52,078 nucleotides of DNA from an uncultured Candidatus Melainabacteria bacterium (GTDB taxonomy: Bacteria; Cyanobacteriota; Vampirovibrionia; Gastranaerophilales; Gastranaerophilaceae): contig CAKUUY010000011.1 of assembly GCA_934693235.1 (NCBI GenBank), forward strand, positions 1-52,078, read 5' to 3'. Shown piece by piece: positions 18,869-27,479 of this stretch. A program made the translations under genes and the position numbers. The notes under the pieces were generated by a model. That model did no database searches and had not been told where the DNA came from. It saw only the letters and a list, made by a program, of their open reading frames with translations. Each line of letters starts with the position of its first letter. The stretch's first letter is position 1.

Positions 18869-19321
18869 TTAGTCGGCGAATTGTTGCATAATTTCAAATG
18901 GTTTTTCTGCAACTTTAAGTGTCTCTTCGTCAATAATTCCCCTTTTTAATTCAGAGAAAGTTGCTTTTTTAGAATTAAATTTCTTCTTTAAAAATTCATA
19001 AGAAACTTTCGGGTCGCATTTGTCGCCACAAGTAAACAAATCAACAGCTGCATATCCTAGTTCAGGCCAAGTGTGGATTGCAAGATGACTTTCTGAGATA
19101 ATTACAACGCCTGAAACGCCGTACGGGTTAAACATGTGGAAACATTTCTGAACAACAGTAGCACCACATTCAAGGGCGGCATCCACCATATATTTTTCTA
19201 CTTTATCTAAACTGTTTAATGTGTTTGGATCACATTCAAAAAATTCTGCTAAAACGTGTTGTCCTAAGTGGATTTCTTTTTTACCGTTCTTAAATGCTGT
19301 AAATGGTGATGTTACTGCCAA
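18869..19321 (-). CDS. speD: S-adenosylmethionine decarboxylase proenzyme
   Basis: A 150-residue class 1 prokaryotic AdoMet decarboxylase, which makes decarboxylated SAM as aminopropyl donor for spermidine. The self-cleavage site is Glu77-Ser78 in SESHLAIHTWPE, where Ser78 becomes the pyruvoyl group; catalytic His83 and Cys98 (DLFTCGD) are present. The start is TTG: AGGAGG at 19330-19335 is 8 nt from TTG 19321. An ATG between them opens only a four-codon frame (MNWQ) that overlaps the speD start. No spermidine synthase gene is nearby. Confidence 0.93.
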   Translation of the reverse strand: MAVTSPFTAFKNGKKEIHLGQHVLAEFFECDPNTLNSLDKVEKYMVDAALECGATVVQKCFHMFNPYGVSGVVIISESHLAIHTWPELGYAAVDLFTCGDKCDPKVSYEFLKKKFNSKKATFSELKRGIIDEETLKVAEKPFEIMQQFAD

Positions 19322-19560
19322 TTCATGTGCCTCCTATAAATGTATATTTGTCTTCTACAAATTTGCTTACGCAATTAACATAATACAATAAAAATCAGAA
19401 AATTTGTAAATTTTACACTTTTTCTTGAATTATTTACAAATCTTTTCATTAAAATATACCCAAAATAACATTATATTGTATTGTTCGACCGGATAATTTT
19501 TATTAATATTTTTTAACAAAAATAGTTGTATTTTTTGCGTTTTATTTATAGAATTCAAGT

Positions 19561-20256
19561 ATGAATAAAATTTTAGTAATTGATGACGATTTAGCAATAA
19601 ACGAGCTTATAAAAGTTAATTTAGAACTTTGTGGATACAAGGTTATTCAGGCGTATGACGGAGTTAGGGGATTTGCTTTATGTAAGCAGGAAGTTCCGGC
19701 ACTTGTTGTTTTGGATATTATGATGCCTGATGTTGATGGCTTTACGGTTGCTCAAAGAATTAGAAAAAACGAGGAAACAAAAGATATTCCGATTCTGATG
19801 TTGACGGCTTTGTCGCAGGTTAATGACAAGGTTAAAGGTTTTAACATCGGTGTTGATGATTATCTTGTAAAACCTTTTGAGATGGAAGAGTTGCAAGTTC
19901 GTGTTAGAGCGTTGTTAAAACGTACTCGACAAATTCCGGAAAGTGCTTCTACAAGAGAACTTTTAACTCTTGGTGAAATTACTTTGTTGCCAGAACTTTA
20001 CAGTGTAAAAATTGGGGAAAAGCAGACCAAATTAACGCCTATTGAGTTTGAAATTTTTAATTTGTTGTTCCAAAATCATGGGAATATGGTTTCATCGGCT
20101 CAATTGTTAAAAGATATTTGGGGATATTCTCCGGATGATGATATTGAGACAATTCGAGTACATATTAGGCATTTGAGGAGTAAAATAGATAAAATTTCCG
20201 ATGGTAAAAAGTATATTGAAACGATATACGGTGGCGGTTATAAATTGAATGTTTAG
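19561..20256 (+). CDS. OmpR/PhoB-family response regulator
   Basis: A 231-residue two-component regulator. The receiver domain (about 1-120) has acidic residues DDD at 8-10, phosphoacceptor Asp52 in VLDIMMPDVDG, and the KPF lysine. The C-terminal winged helix (about 135-231) shows LTPIEFEIFNLL, RVHIRHLRSKID and a GGGYKL end. It resembles cyanobacterial RpaA/RpaB-type regulators in overall form. No histidine kinase is adjacent; the nearest is at 30129-31406, and pairing is unproven. Confidence 0.93.
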   Translation: MNKILVIDDDLAINELIKVNLELCGYKVIQAYDGVRGFALCKQEVPALVVLDIMMPDVDGFTVAQRIRKNEETKDIPILMLTALSQVNDKVKGFNIGVDDYLVKPFEMEELQVRVRALLKRTRQIPESASTRELLTLGEITLLPELYSVKIGEKQTKLTPIEFEIFNLLFQNHGNMVSSAQLLKDIWGYSPDDDIETIRVHIRHLRSKIDKISDGKKYIETIYGGGYKLNV

Positions 20257-20266
20257 TTTTTTTTAA

Positions 20267-23200
20267 TTACTTACATACAATCGCAAGTTTTGAACCAACT
20301 TTGTATTCTTGTTTGTTAACTTGAGAATACGGATTTGAGACAAAATTGTATTGTGGATTATACATTGTGCCTTTGCCTGTAAAACTTGGTTGGAAATTAT
20401 TAATACTATACAAAATTAATGTTGAATCTTTAAATGAAATCGGCTTTCCATTTGGTCCAACAATTTGATTGTATTCATTAACGTGGTAAACTGTGTGATC
20501 GCTAGAATCTGCATTTTTAAATTCTGTATTTTGTTTAAGTCTGCATTTTAAGCCGGCTTTCCCACCATAGCCCTCATTCAAATCAATAAAATTCATTGTT
20601 AATCGGGCAGGCTCATAGTACCTGTCATATTCGTGGTTAAGCCCGACTGTATTGAATACAGAAACAGTCATTCTTCCGTCAGGGCATTGTCTTAATAATG
20701 CTGATACTTGAGTGTTTCCGTTTTCTGTATGAAGACCTTTTGAATGATCAAGCTCATCATTGTAGATATTTTTAACAAAGCTTGCATCTTGTTCTTTCAA
20801 AGCGAATGGTGTTCCTGAATTTAACGGTTCAAGTTCCGGTCGTTTTCTTAGTGCATATTGGTAGTCAATGTAGTCTTTGAAAACTTTTACAAATTCTTTG
20901 TAATCTTTGCTTGACGGATCAGCCCATTCGTTATGAATTACATTTCTGTTTTGTAAGTAGATATTTTTTGTTGTGGTTTCGTATCCCGTAGCCCCCAATT
21001 CATCGCCGGCAAATAGTGTAGGATTTCCTGTTAATGCTACCAAAAATTTTGTTTGACCTAAAAGTTTTGACATTGCAGGGTCGATAATTCTGTGCATTGT
21101 CTCATTTTTTAAGTCAGTTCTTTCTTTTTGGTTAAGACGTTTTCCTGAATCGGTTTCTAAGTAGTCCATTTCGTTAAGGACAATATCTAGTGCGATATTA
21201 TAATCTTTTGTTCCAAAGCCGTCTGCTTCAATAGTTTTACCTTTATAGTTCCCGTTTGTAAGATGCTTAATTGCATCAAGCATTTTGCCATATACATAGT
21301 CTTTGCGTTCTTGGTTCAAACCAATTCTTTCTTTAGCTTTTCCCATGCCGCTGACGATAGATTCACCTTTGGCAATAGCAAGTGGACTAACGCGGTCATA
21401 ATTAAATCTGTCAATCTCTTGTTCACTCGGATTGTCGCCATATCCCATGCCATGTAATATTTTATATGCTCTGCGACGGTAATCAAAGTTGTTTGTATCT
21501 GTTAAATCGCTATAAACAAGCCCCATATCCATTGCATAGCCCTCAAGAGCTCGACACTTATCGTGGTTGCCTGCAAATGTATATGTGTACATCAAAGATT
21601 CAAGAGGTTCTGAGTTTAAGAAGTCTCCCCCACCAACCAACTGGTCTAAAATGGCTTTACCTTGTTCTGTTCCTCTTTCTACGCCGTCTTCATCAGCAAA
21701 CAATTTCCCGAAAATGCTTGTTAAGCCTGATGAAAAGTAAGTGTAGTTAGCAGTTGTTGTGAAACCTGCTTCGTTAATTAATTTTCTAACAGCTTCCTTA
21801 GAATCTCCAAATCTTGAACCTGATTTTGCACCAAAACCTCTTTTATAAATGTCGCCTTCATCAGTTACTTCTGCAGCGATATAGGCGTCAGGGTGGTACT
21901 CTTTTACTCCGTCTGTAAATTTAGACCAGAATTTTATGATTTGATTCCAAGTGAATTCAAAATCAGTTTTTCCGTTTCTAACAGATTCAATATCTCCAAT
22001 ATCTTTTGTTGCATCAATTCTCCAGTCCAAACCGGCTTGAGTTCTGTCGACAATCATTTCTGCTAATTTAAAACTGTTTGCGTTAGTACCTTTGATTGAT
22101 TGGTATAAAGCTTTCTCAAGTTTTTCTTTAGAAGAGTTGTCGATTTTATTAATATTGTTTTTTAATTTTTTTACAACTGAAATCGCTTCATCTTCCGGGC
22201 TTTCTGCAATAATTCCCATGCTTGTTAGAGAAGTTTTTTTCAAATCGTTATAGTTATAGGCTATTTCGCCAGTGTTTTCATTGTAGGAAAATTCCGATTT
22301 TGGAGATACTGCTTTTATAATTGCAAAGCGAGCAATTTCAGATGTCAATAATGGAATTACGTATTTACCAAACTCGGTTGTGTTTCCTGATTTGTCATGA
22401 AGTTTACTATTTTCTGGAAGTTTGGCATCAATTTTTGTAAGAATTTCGTTTGCGAGATTTGCCATTTCGCCTGTATACATTTTGTCTGTAAGGTTGTATG
22501 CTTTTTCGTATTCAGGTTGGATATGCGGATTTCCGGCTTTGAACATATCAAATCTTGGAACCCCGATTTGTTCCTTGCTAGTTGCTCTTTTAGAAATATA
22601 AGAAGACCCTAAAACTCCAACAATATCATCCCCAATTTCGATAGAATCAAGCGGTAAATTCATCAAACCTTGGACTACTGCTTCTTTATATGAGTCAACA
22701 GTATCAGTCCCTCGTAGGTTGTATAGGTTATTTACAACATTTTTTACGATTTTTTCAGAAACATCTAAGTCTTTAGGGAAAACTTTTCCATCTTTTTGAC
22801 GTTTAATTATTTCAAAAATTTCGTGCGGATTTTTGTTATCAAGGTTTTTCAAATGTTGTGCAGCATTGAGATTTAAAATGTCATTTGTCTTTTTAGTCCA
22901 ATATTTTGCAGAAGAAACAGCGTAATCTTGAACTTCTGCATTCTTATGTTTTAGCAATTGCGCTTTTTCTTCACGAATTCTCGGATCTACAATGTTCCTT
23001 AAAACTTGAGTATCCGCATGTGTCGGAACGAAGTTTAATTTAGCAATGTCCGGATTTGCGTCCCAGGTGTAGAAACCACTTTCGTGTTTTCCGTCTAAAC
23101 CGAAGTACTCAAACTGTGCAACAGCTCTGGTTGCTTCTCCACTTTTTAAATTTAATTGTTTTGCAGGACTGGATTTTTTGTTGTAATCACTAAGAAGTTT

Positions 23201-24442
23201 TACATTTTTTTTGTATGTTTCAGGATTGATAGGGAAGCTGTACGGAACTACAGTGTCATTGTGGTTGTTGATATCAAGGTAGTTTTCATCAAATTTGTCA
23301 TATGCTTCAAGTAATTCTTTGTCTGAAAGATTTTCAGCATTAACAAGTCTGTCATCATAAATTTGAATATATGTAGGTTTGTGTTTGTCGTATTTTACGG
23401 ATTTTACATCAATTGTTCCGTCTGAATTTTGTGTAAATTTGTAAGGTGAATTTACAAGTCTGTGTGTAACATGGTTTAGTTTCTTGCCAAATACACCAAG
23501 ACTTAACGGACTATCCTGAAGACCTGAAATATTAAACCAGTTAAAATATGGAGATTTGTCCCCCCATTTTAATACGTTTTTGAAGTGTACACCCTCTAGT
23601 CCTTCATTTACATAAGCACCATCCGAAACAAGATTAATACCTTTCGCAAACATTTTTCTTTGAATGGAAGCATAGTTGTTGATGTTTCCTAGAGAATTTG
23701 CCATCTGATAACAGTTTTTGTTCCAATAAGCATGGGCAGAAAGACTATCATCAGTGAATAGCGGAGTTGTAATAATTCTTGTAAAACTGTCTAACTTACC
23801 GTCATCCAAGTCTTTTTCTATTCCGGCCAATGAACCGCCAATTTTGTTTGCAAAGTTCTTAGAAGATTTCATCAAGTCTGCAATTTCTTCAGGAGATTTC
23901 TTTTTAATATCATTTTTATTGTCATATTTCCAAAAAACATTGTAGTTATCTGGAATAATAAGTTTCATCGAACCACCTTTGGTTGAAGTTGATACTCTGC
24001 CTGAAACGATATTATAAATATCATATGCAGTACTTTTGTGCGCTCTTTCGTCAATTTTATTTCCAGGGTCTACGGCGTACATTGGAGAATGTTTTTCTCC
24101 TTTTGGGTACAATTTGTAGTGATAAGCAAAAGCCTCGTTAGGGGCAATGTCGTAATCTCCTGACAAGTCGACTTTTGTCGCTTTATTACTTTGGAGTTTT
24201 ATTCCATGTTCTTTTTCGTATGGATTTGCGTCATATCTTCTTAAAATGTCAGTTACGTAGTAGTTGTTGTTAGAGTCCTTGTCTACAGAATAAAGCTCAA
24301 GATAACAGTCGTATTTGCTGTCATCATATGCATAATTAAATTCGTATTCTCTATCTCCATATTGTGATTTTGTTGGTTTGTATCCCCCAAAAGCAATGTT
24401 ATTTTTTATTTTCGGCTGGTTAATATTTAAACTGACTTTCAC
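20267..24442 (-). CDS. Giant GH13 alpha-amylase-family protein
   Basis: A 1391-residue protein acting on alpha-glucans. The start is GTG with AAGGAG 8 nt upstream. An N-terminal beta domain (about 20-150) resembles a CBM48-type module. GH13 motifs are readable: region I with Asp274 (NLVSDGAYVNEG), region II nucleophile Asp810 (DWRIDATKDI), region III acid Glu858 (YIAAEVTDEG) and region IV Asp961 (FAGNHDK). More than 500 residues lie between regions I and II, where about 100 is usual, so the barrel holds a very large insertion. No signal peptide is visible, so it is probably cytoplasmic. Its exact reaction (branching, debranching, phosphorylase-like or hydrolytic) cannot be told from the sequence. 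Confidence 0.8.
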   Translation of the reverse strand: MKVSLNINQPKIKNNIAFGGYKPTKSQYGDREYEFNYAYDDSKYDCYLELYSVDKDSNNNYYVTDILRRYDANPYEKEHGIKLQSNKATKVDLSGDYDIAPNEAFAYHYKLYPKGEKHSPMYAVDPGNKIDERAHKSTAYDIYNIVSGRVSTSTKGGSMKLIIPDNYNVFWKYDNKNDIKKKSPEEIADLMKSSKNFANKIGGSLAGIEKDLDDGKLDSFTRIITTPLFTDDSLSAHAYWNKNCYQMANSLGNINNYASIQRKMFAKGINLVSDGAYVNEGLEGVHFKNVLKWGDKSPYFNWFNISGLQDSPLSLGVFGKKLNHVTHRLVNSPYKFTQNSDGTIDVKSVKYDKHKPTYIQIYDDRLVNAENLSDKELLEAYDKFDENYLDINNHNDTVVPYSFPINPETYKKNVKLLSDYNKKSSPAKQLNLKSGEATRAVAQFEYFGLDGKHESGFYTWDANPDIAKLNFVPTHADTQVLRNIVDPRIREEKAQLLKHKNAEVQDYAVSSAKYWTKKTNDILNLNAAQHLKNLDNKNPHEIFEIIKRQKDGKVFPKDLDVSEKIVKNVVNNLYNLRGTDTVDSYKEAVVQGLMNLPLDSIEIGDDIVGVLGSSYISKRATSKEQIGVPRFDMFKAGNPHIQPEYEKAYNLTDKMYTGEMANLANEILTKIDAKLPENSKLHDKSGNTTEFGKYVIPLLTSEIARFAIIKAVSPKSEFSYNENTGEIAYNYNDLKKTSLTSMGIIAESPEDEAISVVKKLKNNINKIDNSSKEKLEKALYQSIKGTNANSFKLAEMIVDRTQAGLDWRIDATKDIGDIESVRNGKTDFEFTWNQIIKFWSKFTDGVKEYHPDAYIAAEVTDEGDIYKRGFGAKSGSRFGDSKEAVRKLINEAGFTTTANYTYFSSGLTSIFGKLFADEDGVERGTEQGKAILDQLVGGGDFLNSEPLESLMYTYTFAGNHDKCRALEGYAMDMGLVYSDLTDTNNFDYRRRAYKILHGMGYGDNPSEQEIDRFNYDRVSPLAIAKGESIVSGMGKAKERIGLNQERKDYVYGKMLDAIKHLTNGNYKGKTIEADGFGTKDYNIALDIVLNEMDYLETDSGKRLNQKERTDLKNETMHRIIDPAMSKLLGQTKFLVALTGNPTLFAGDELGATGYETTTKNIYLQNRNVIHNEWADPSSKDYKEFVKVFKDYIDYQYALRKRPELEPLNSGTPFALKEQDASFVKNIYNDELDHSKGLHTENGNTQVSALLRQCPDGRMTVSVFNTVGLNHEYDRYYEPARLTMNFIDLNEGYGGKAGLKCRLKQNTEFKNADSSDHTVYHVNEYNQIVGPNGKPISFKDSTLILYSINNFQPSFTGKGTMYNPQYNFVSNPYSQVNKQEYKVGSKLAIVCK

Positions 24443-24584
24443 GTGAAAAACTCCTTACTACTCCTGTTATAACTCAAGTGAAGAAAAATTTTTGTCATAA
24501 TACATTGTATTATTAAGAAATTTTTACAAAAAAAGTTATAACAATATGTTCTTGATATAATCAAGCTTGAAAAGGAGAAATTTA

Positions 24585-25850
24585 ATGCTGATGAGCGAAA
24601 TGAAGTGTGATATAAAAGATATAAATTTAGCCGAGCAAGGAAAAAATCAAATTGAATGGGCATTTACCGATATGCCTGTTTTAAAACAAATTCAAGAAAG
24701 ATTTATAAAAGAACAGCCATTTAAGGGGTTAAAACTTTCAGCATGTATGCACGTTACGAAAGAAACAGCGGCGTTATGTGTTGTTATGAAATCTGGTGGA
24801 GCGGATGTTATGTTGATTGCTTCAAATCCATTGTCTACACAAGATGATGTTGCGGCCGGATTAGTTAAATATTATGGAATTCCAACTTTTGCAATTGCAG
24901 GAGAATGTGAAGAACAGCACACAGAACATATTCATTCAGCATTAAGGCACAGACCTGACATTATTATAGATGACGGGTGCGTCTTGGTTTCTACAATCCA
25001 TGCTGATTACCCGGAATTGGCGGATAGAATTATCGGTTCATGTGAAGAAACAACAACTGGTATATTGCGATTACAAGCATTGGAGGCTGAAAAAACTCTT
25101 AGGTTTCCTGCGGTTGGAGTAAATACAAGTTTGACAAAACACTTATATGATAATAGATATGGTACAGGTCAAAGCTCTTTAGACGGTATTATTAGGGGGG
25201 CAAATATTTTAATTGCCGGAAAGACAGTTGTAATTTCAGGTTATGGCTGGTGCGGCAGAGGATGTGCTCTTAGGGCTAAAGCTCTTGGAGCAAATGTAAT
25301 TGTTTGTGAGGTAGATCCTCTTAAAGCATTAGAAGCTGCGATGGAAGGCTATAGAGTAATGCCAATTGCAGAAGCTGCAAAAGAGGGTGACATTTTCTTG
25401 ACAGTTACAGGAGACAAACATGTAATTGATGTCAAACACTTGTTGTCTATGAAAGATGGTGTATTTGTTTCAAACGCAGGTCACTTCGACTGTGAAATTA
25501 ATATTTGTGATTTGAAAGCTTATACAACAGAAATTCGCCAAATCAGACCAAATCTTGAAGAATATAAGTTAAATAATGGGAAATCAATCTATGTATTGGC
25601 AGAGGGAGGACTTGTTAATCTTGTTGCTGCAGAGGGGCATCCGGCCAGTGTTATGGATATGAGCTTTGCAAATCAGGCTTTAGGTATTGAGTTTGTTGTG
25701 AAAAATCAAGGTAAATTGGAAAAGAAGTTGTATACTCTGCCACATGAGGTTGATTTAAAAATCGCTGAATTAAAGTTGAAATCAATGGGTATTTCAATTG
25801 ATTCGTTAACCGAAGAGCAAAAAGAATATTTGCACAGTTGGAATTTTTAA
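24585..25850 (+). CDS. ahcY: Adenosylhomocysteinase
   Basis: A 421-residue S-adenosylhomocysteine hydrolase, splitting SAH to adenosine and homocysteine after methylation reactions. Visible motifs include ACMHVTKETAAL, CEETTTG, the NAD-site loop GYGWCGRGCALRAKALGA, and SNAGHFDCEI. It is the shorter archaeal/Thermotoga-like form, lacking the insert of eukaryotic enzymes. I chose ATG 24585, 7 nt from AGGAG; a TTG at 24567 overlaps that site and is unlikely. It is divergent from the GH13 gene and ends at a strong terminator. Confidence 0.93.
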   Translation: MLMSEMKCDIKDINLAEQGKNQIEWAFTDMPVLKQIQERFIKEQPFKGLKLSACMHVTKETAALCVVMKSGGADVMLIASNPLSTQDDVAAGLVKYYGIPTFAIAGECEEQHTEHIHSALRHRPDIIIDDGCVLVSTIHADYPELADRIIGSCEETTTGILRLQALEAEKTLRFPAVGVNTSLTKHLYDNRYGTGQSSLDGIIRGANILIAGKTVVISGYGWCGRGCALRAKALGANVIVCEVDPLKALEAAMEGYRVMPIAEAAKEGDIFLTVTGDKHVIDVKHLLSMKDGVFVSNAGHFDCEINICDLKAYTTEIRQIRPNLEEYKLNNGKSIYVLAEGGLVNLVAAEGHPASVMDMSFANQALGIEFVVKNQGKLEKKLYTLPHEVDLKIAELKLKSMGISIDSLTEEQKEYLHSWNF

Positions 25851-25870
25851 AACTAATATAAATAATAAAG

Positions 25871-25906
25871 ACAAGACCGATATGTGAATTCGGTCTTGTT
25901 TTTTTT
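25871..25906 (+). terminator. Rho-independent terminator of ahcY
   Basis: A perfect 10-bp stem, ACAAGACCGA with TCGGTCTTGT, followed by a T-run. Confidence 0.88.
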
Positions 25907-25921
25907 ATATAAATATTTGCA

Positions 25922-25957
25922 AAATAAAAAAGCCTTCTTCAGAAAGCTTTTTTATTT
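25922..25957 (-). terminator. Terminator of tRNA-Lys
   Basis: On the minus strand AAAAAAGC pairs with GCTTTTTT around an interrupted stem, directly after the tRNA 3' end, followed by a T-rich run. Confidence 0.65.
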
Positions 25958-26030
<73 letters not shown>

Positions 26031-26103
26031 ATACGTTACTACCTTATTATACATCAGGATTTTTAATTTGCAATATTTTTCTTTTTAAGATAATATAACT
26101 ATT

Positions 26104-27123
26104 ATGGTTAAGGATATTAAAGCAATGATTATGGCTGCAGGGGTAGGTTCAAGATTAGAACCGTTAACTAAATCTGTTCCAAAACCGCTCGTGCCCATCG
26201 CTAACAAGCCTGTGATGGATGTTTTGTTTGAAAATTTAGCTGATTTAGGTATTAAAAATGTTATTTGTAATACTTATTATCTTGCAGACCAAATTATTGA
26301 CAGATATAAAAATAACGATTTAGGTATTAATTTTAACTATGTTAAAGAAGAAACTCTGTCCGGAACAGCAGGTGGCGTAAAAAAATGTCAATACTTTTTC
26401 GATAAAGATAACTCTTTTGTGGTTTTATCTGCGGATGGACTTTCAAATGCTGATTTAAAACATGGAATTGAAGTTCATAAAAATTCAGGAGCAATTGCAA
26501 CTATTGGAATTAAGCAAATTCCGATGGAAGATGTTCAACATTTTGGGGTAGTTGTAACTGATAAAAACGGTTTCATTACCGAATTTCAAGAAAAACCGAC
26601 TATAGAAGAAGCAAAGTCAAATTTTATCAATACCGGAATTTATATATTTGATTACAAAGTTTTTGATTATATTCCGGAAAATACATTTTATGATTTTGCG
26701 AAAAATGTATTTCCAAAACTATTGGCTGAGCATGCCATTAATACTTTTGAGGTAAAAGAATATTGGAGTGATATTGGGACAATTGCTCAATATGTTCAAT
26801 CGATGCATGACTTGTTTGATGGAAAATGTTATTTTAAGCATGCTCCAATTGTGAGACAAAACGAGAACGCATATATTGTAGAAAACAGCTCAAAAATTAA
26901 TGATAGTGTTCTTTTTAAAGGAAATTCTACTATTGGTAAAAATTGCATTATTGGAGAGAATTGCGAAATTGAAAATTGTATAATCTGGGATAATGTAGAA
27001 ATTGCGAATGGGGTAAAACTTTCTAATTGCGTAATTGCTTCAGATTGCGTAATTAAAACAGACTTGACTTCACAAATTGTTGGAGCTAATGAAATAATTG
27101 CAACGAAAACCGTTAAAGTATAA
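26104..27123 (+). CDS. Sugar-phosphate nucleotidyltransferase with hexapeptide tail
   Basis: A 339-residue enzyme. The NTP-transferase domain (about 1-235) opens with IMAAGVGSRLEPLT and KPLVPIANKP, the nucleotide- and metal-binding motif, plus SADGLSNADL. The C-terminus (about 255-335) has left-handed beta-helix repeats (IGKNCIIGENCEIENCIIW). This is the layout of mannose-1-phosphate guanylyltransferase and glucose-1-phosphate nucleotidyltransferases, so it makes an activated sugar for glycan synthesis; the sugar is not determinable. It could supply the glycosyltransferase cluster further on. Confidence 0.85.
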   Translation: MVKDIKAMIMAAGVGSRLEPLTKSVPKPLVPIANKPVMDVLFENLADLGIKNVICNTYYLADQIIDRYKNNDLGINFNYVKEETLSGTAGGVKKCQYFFDKDNSFVVLSADGLSNADLKHGIEVHKNSGAIATIGIKQIPMEDVQHFGVVVTDKNGFITEFQEKPTIEEAKSNFINTGIYIFDYKVFDYIPENTFYDFAKNVFPKLLAEHAINTFEVKEYWSDIGTIAQYVQSMHDLFDGKCYFKHAPIVRQNENAYIVENSSKINDSVLFKGNSTIGKNCIIGENCEIENCIIWDNVEIANGVKLSNCVIASDCVIKTDLTSQIVGANEIIATKTVKV

Positions 27124-27162
27124 GGCTTGATTTTTTTGTAATTTAATGTTAAGTTGTAGATA

Positions 27163-27280
27163 TTGAAAATTGAATGTGCTTGGGCTATTGGCACTCTGCC
27201 GACGAGGAGGTGACTAAATGTCACGTCCGAGGAGAGGAAAGGTAGGAACTACCGCGTTCACAAGAATTTGAAAATTGAAT
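27163..27280 (+). ncRNA. Candidate structured RNA between 13-bp direct repeats, upstream of a tRNA
   Basis: Perfect 13-bp repeats TTGAAAATTGAAT at 27163-27175 and 27268-27280 (105 bp apart) enclose 92 nt that are visibly richer in G+C than the surroundings. Stems readable by eye are GGCA-CTC-TGCC (27190-27200), GAC...GTC enclosing GTGAC-TAAAT-GTCAC (27201-27227), and GGTAG-GAA-CTACC (27241-27253). A CTTG near the start can close with CAAG at 27261. It matches no RNA family I know and encodes no protein. It appears to share one terminator with the tRNA that follows 4 nt after the right repeat. Confidence 0.5.
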
Positions 27281-27284
27281 ATTT

Positions 27285-27356
<72 letters not shown>

Positions 27357-27358
27357 TA

Positions 27359-27395
27359 TAAAAAAGCTCCTTTAATGTTAATGGAGCTTTTTTAT
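27359..27395 (+). terminator. Terminator of the ncRNA-tRNA unit
   Basis: AAAAAGCTCC pairs with GGAGCTTTTT, followed by T-rich sequence, directly after the tRNA. Confidence 0.85.
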
Positions 27396-27479
27396 TTTGA
27401 AATATTTGCGAATTGTTAAGTGTCTTTCATAAAAATAGCAAAAATTATTTTTATTTGTTTTGTATGGAAGGAGGCACAG

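Noticed and set aside
27201..27260. glmS ribozyme or T-box riboswitch
   Set aside because: GACGAGG and ACCGCG fragments occur, but the rest of either consensus is missing and a tRNA, not a fitting protein gene, follows.
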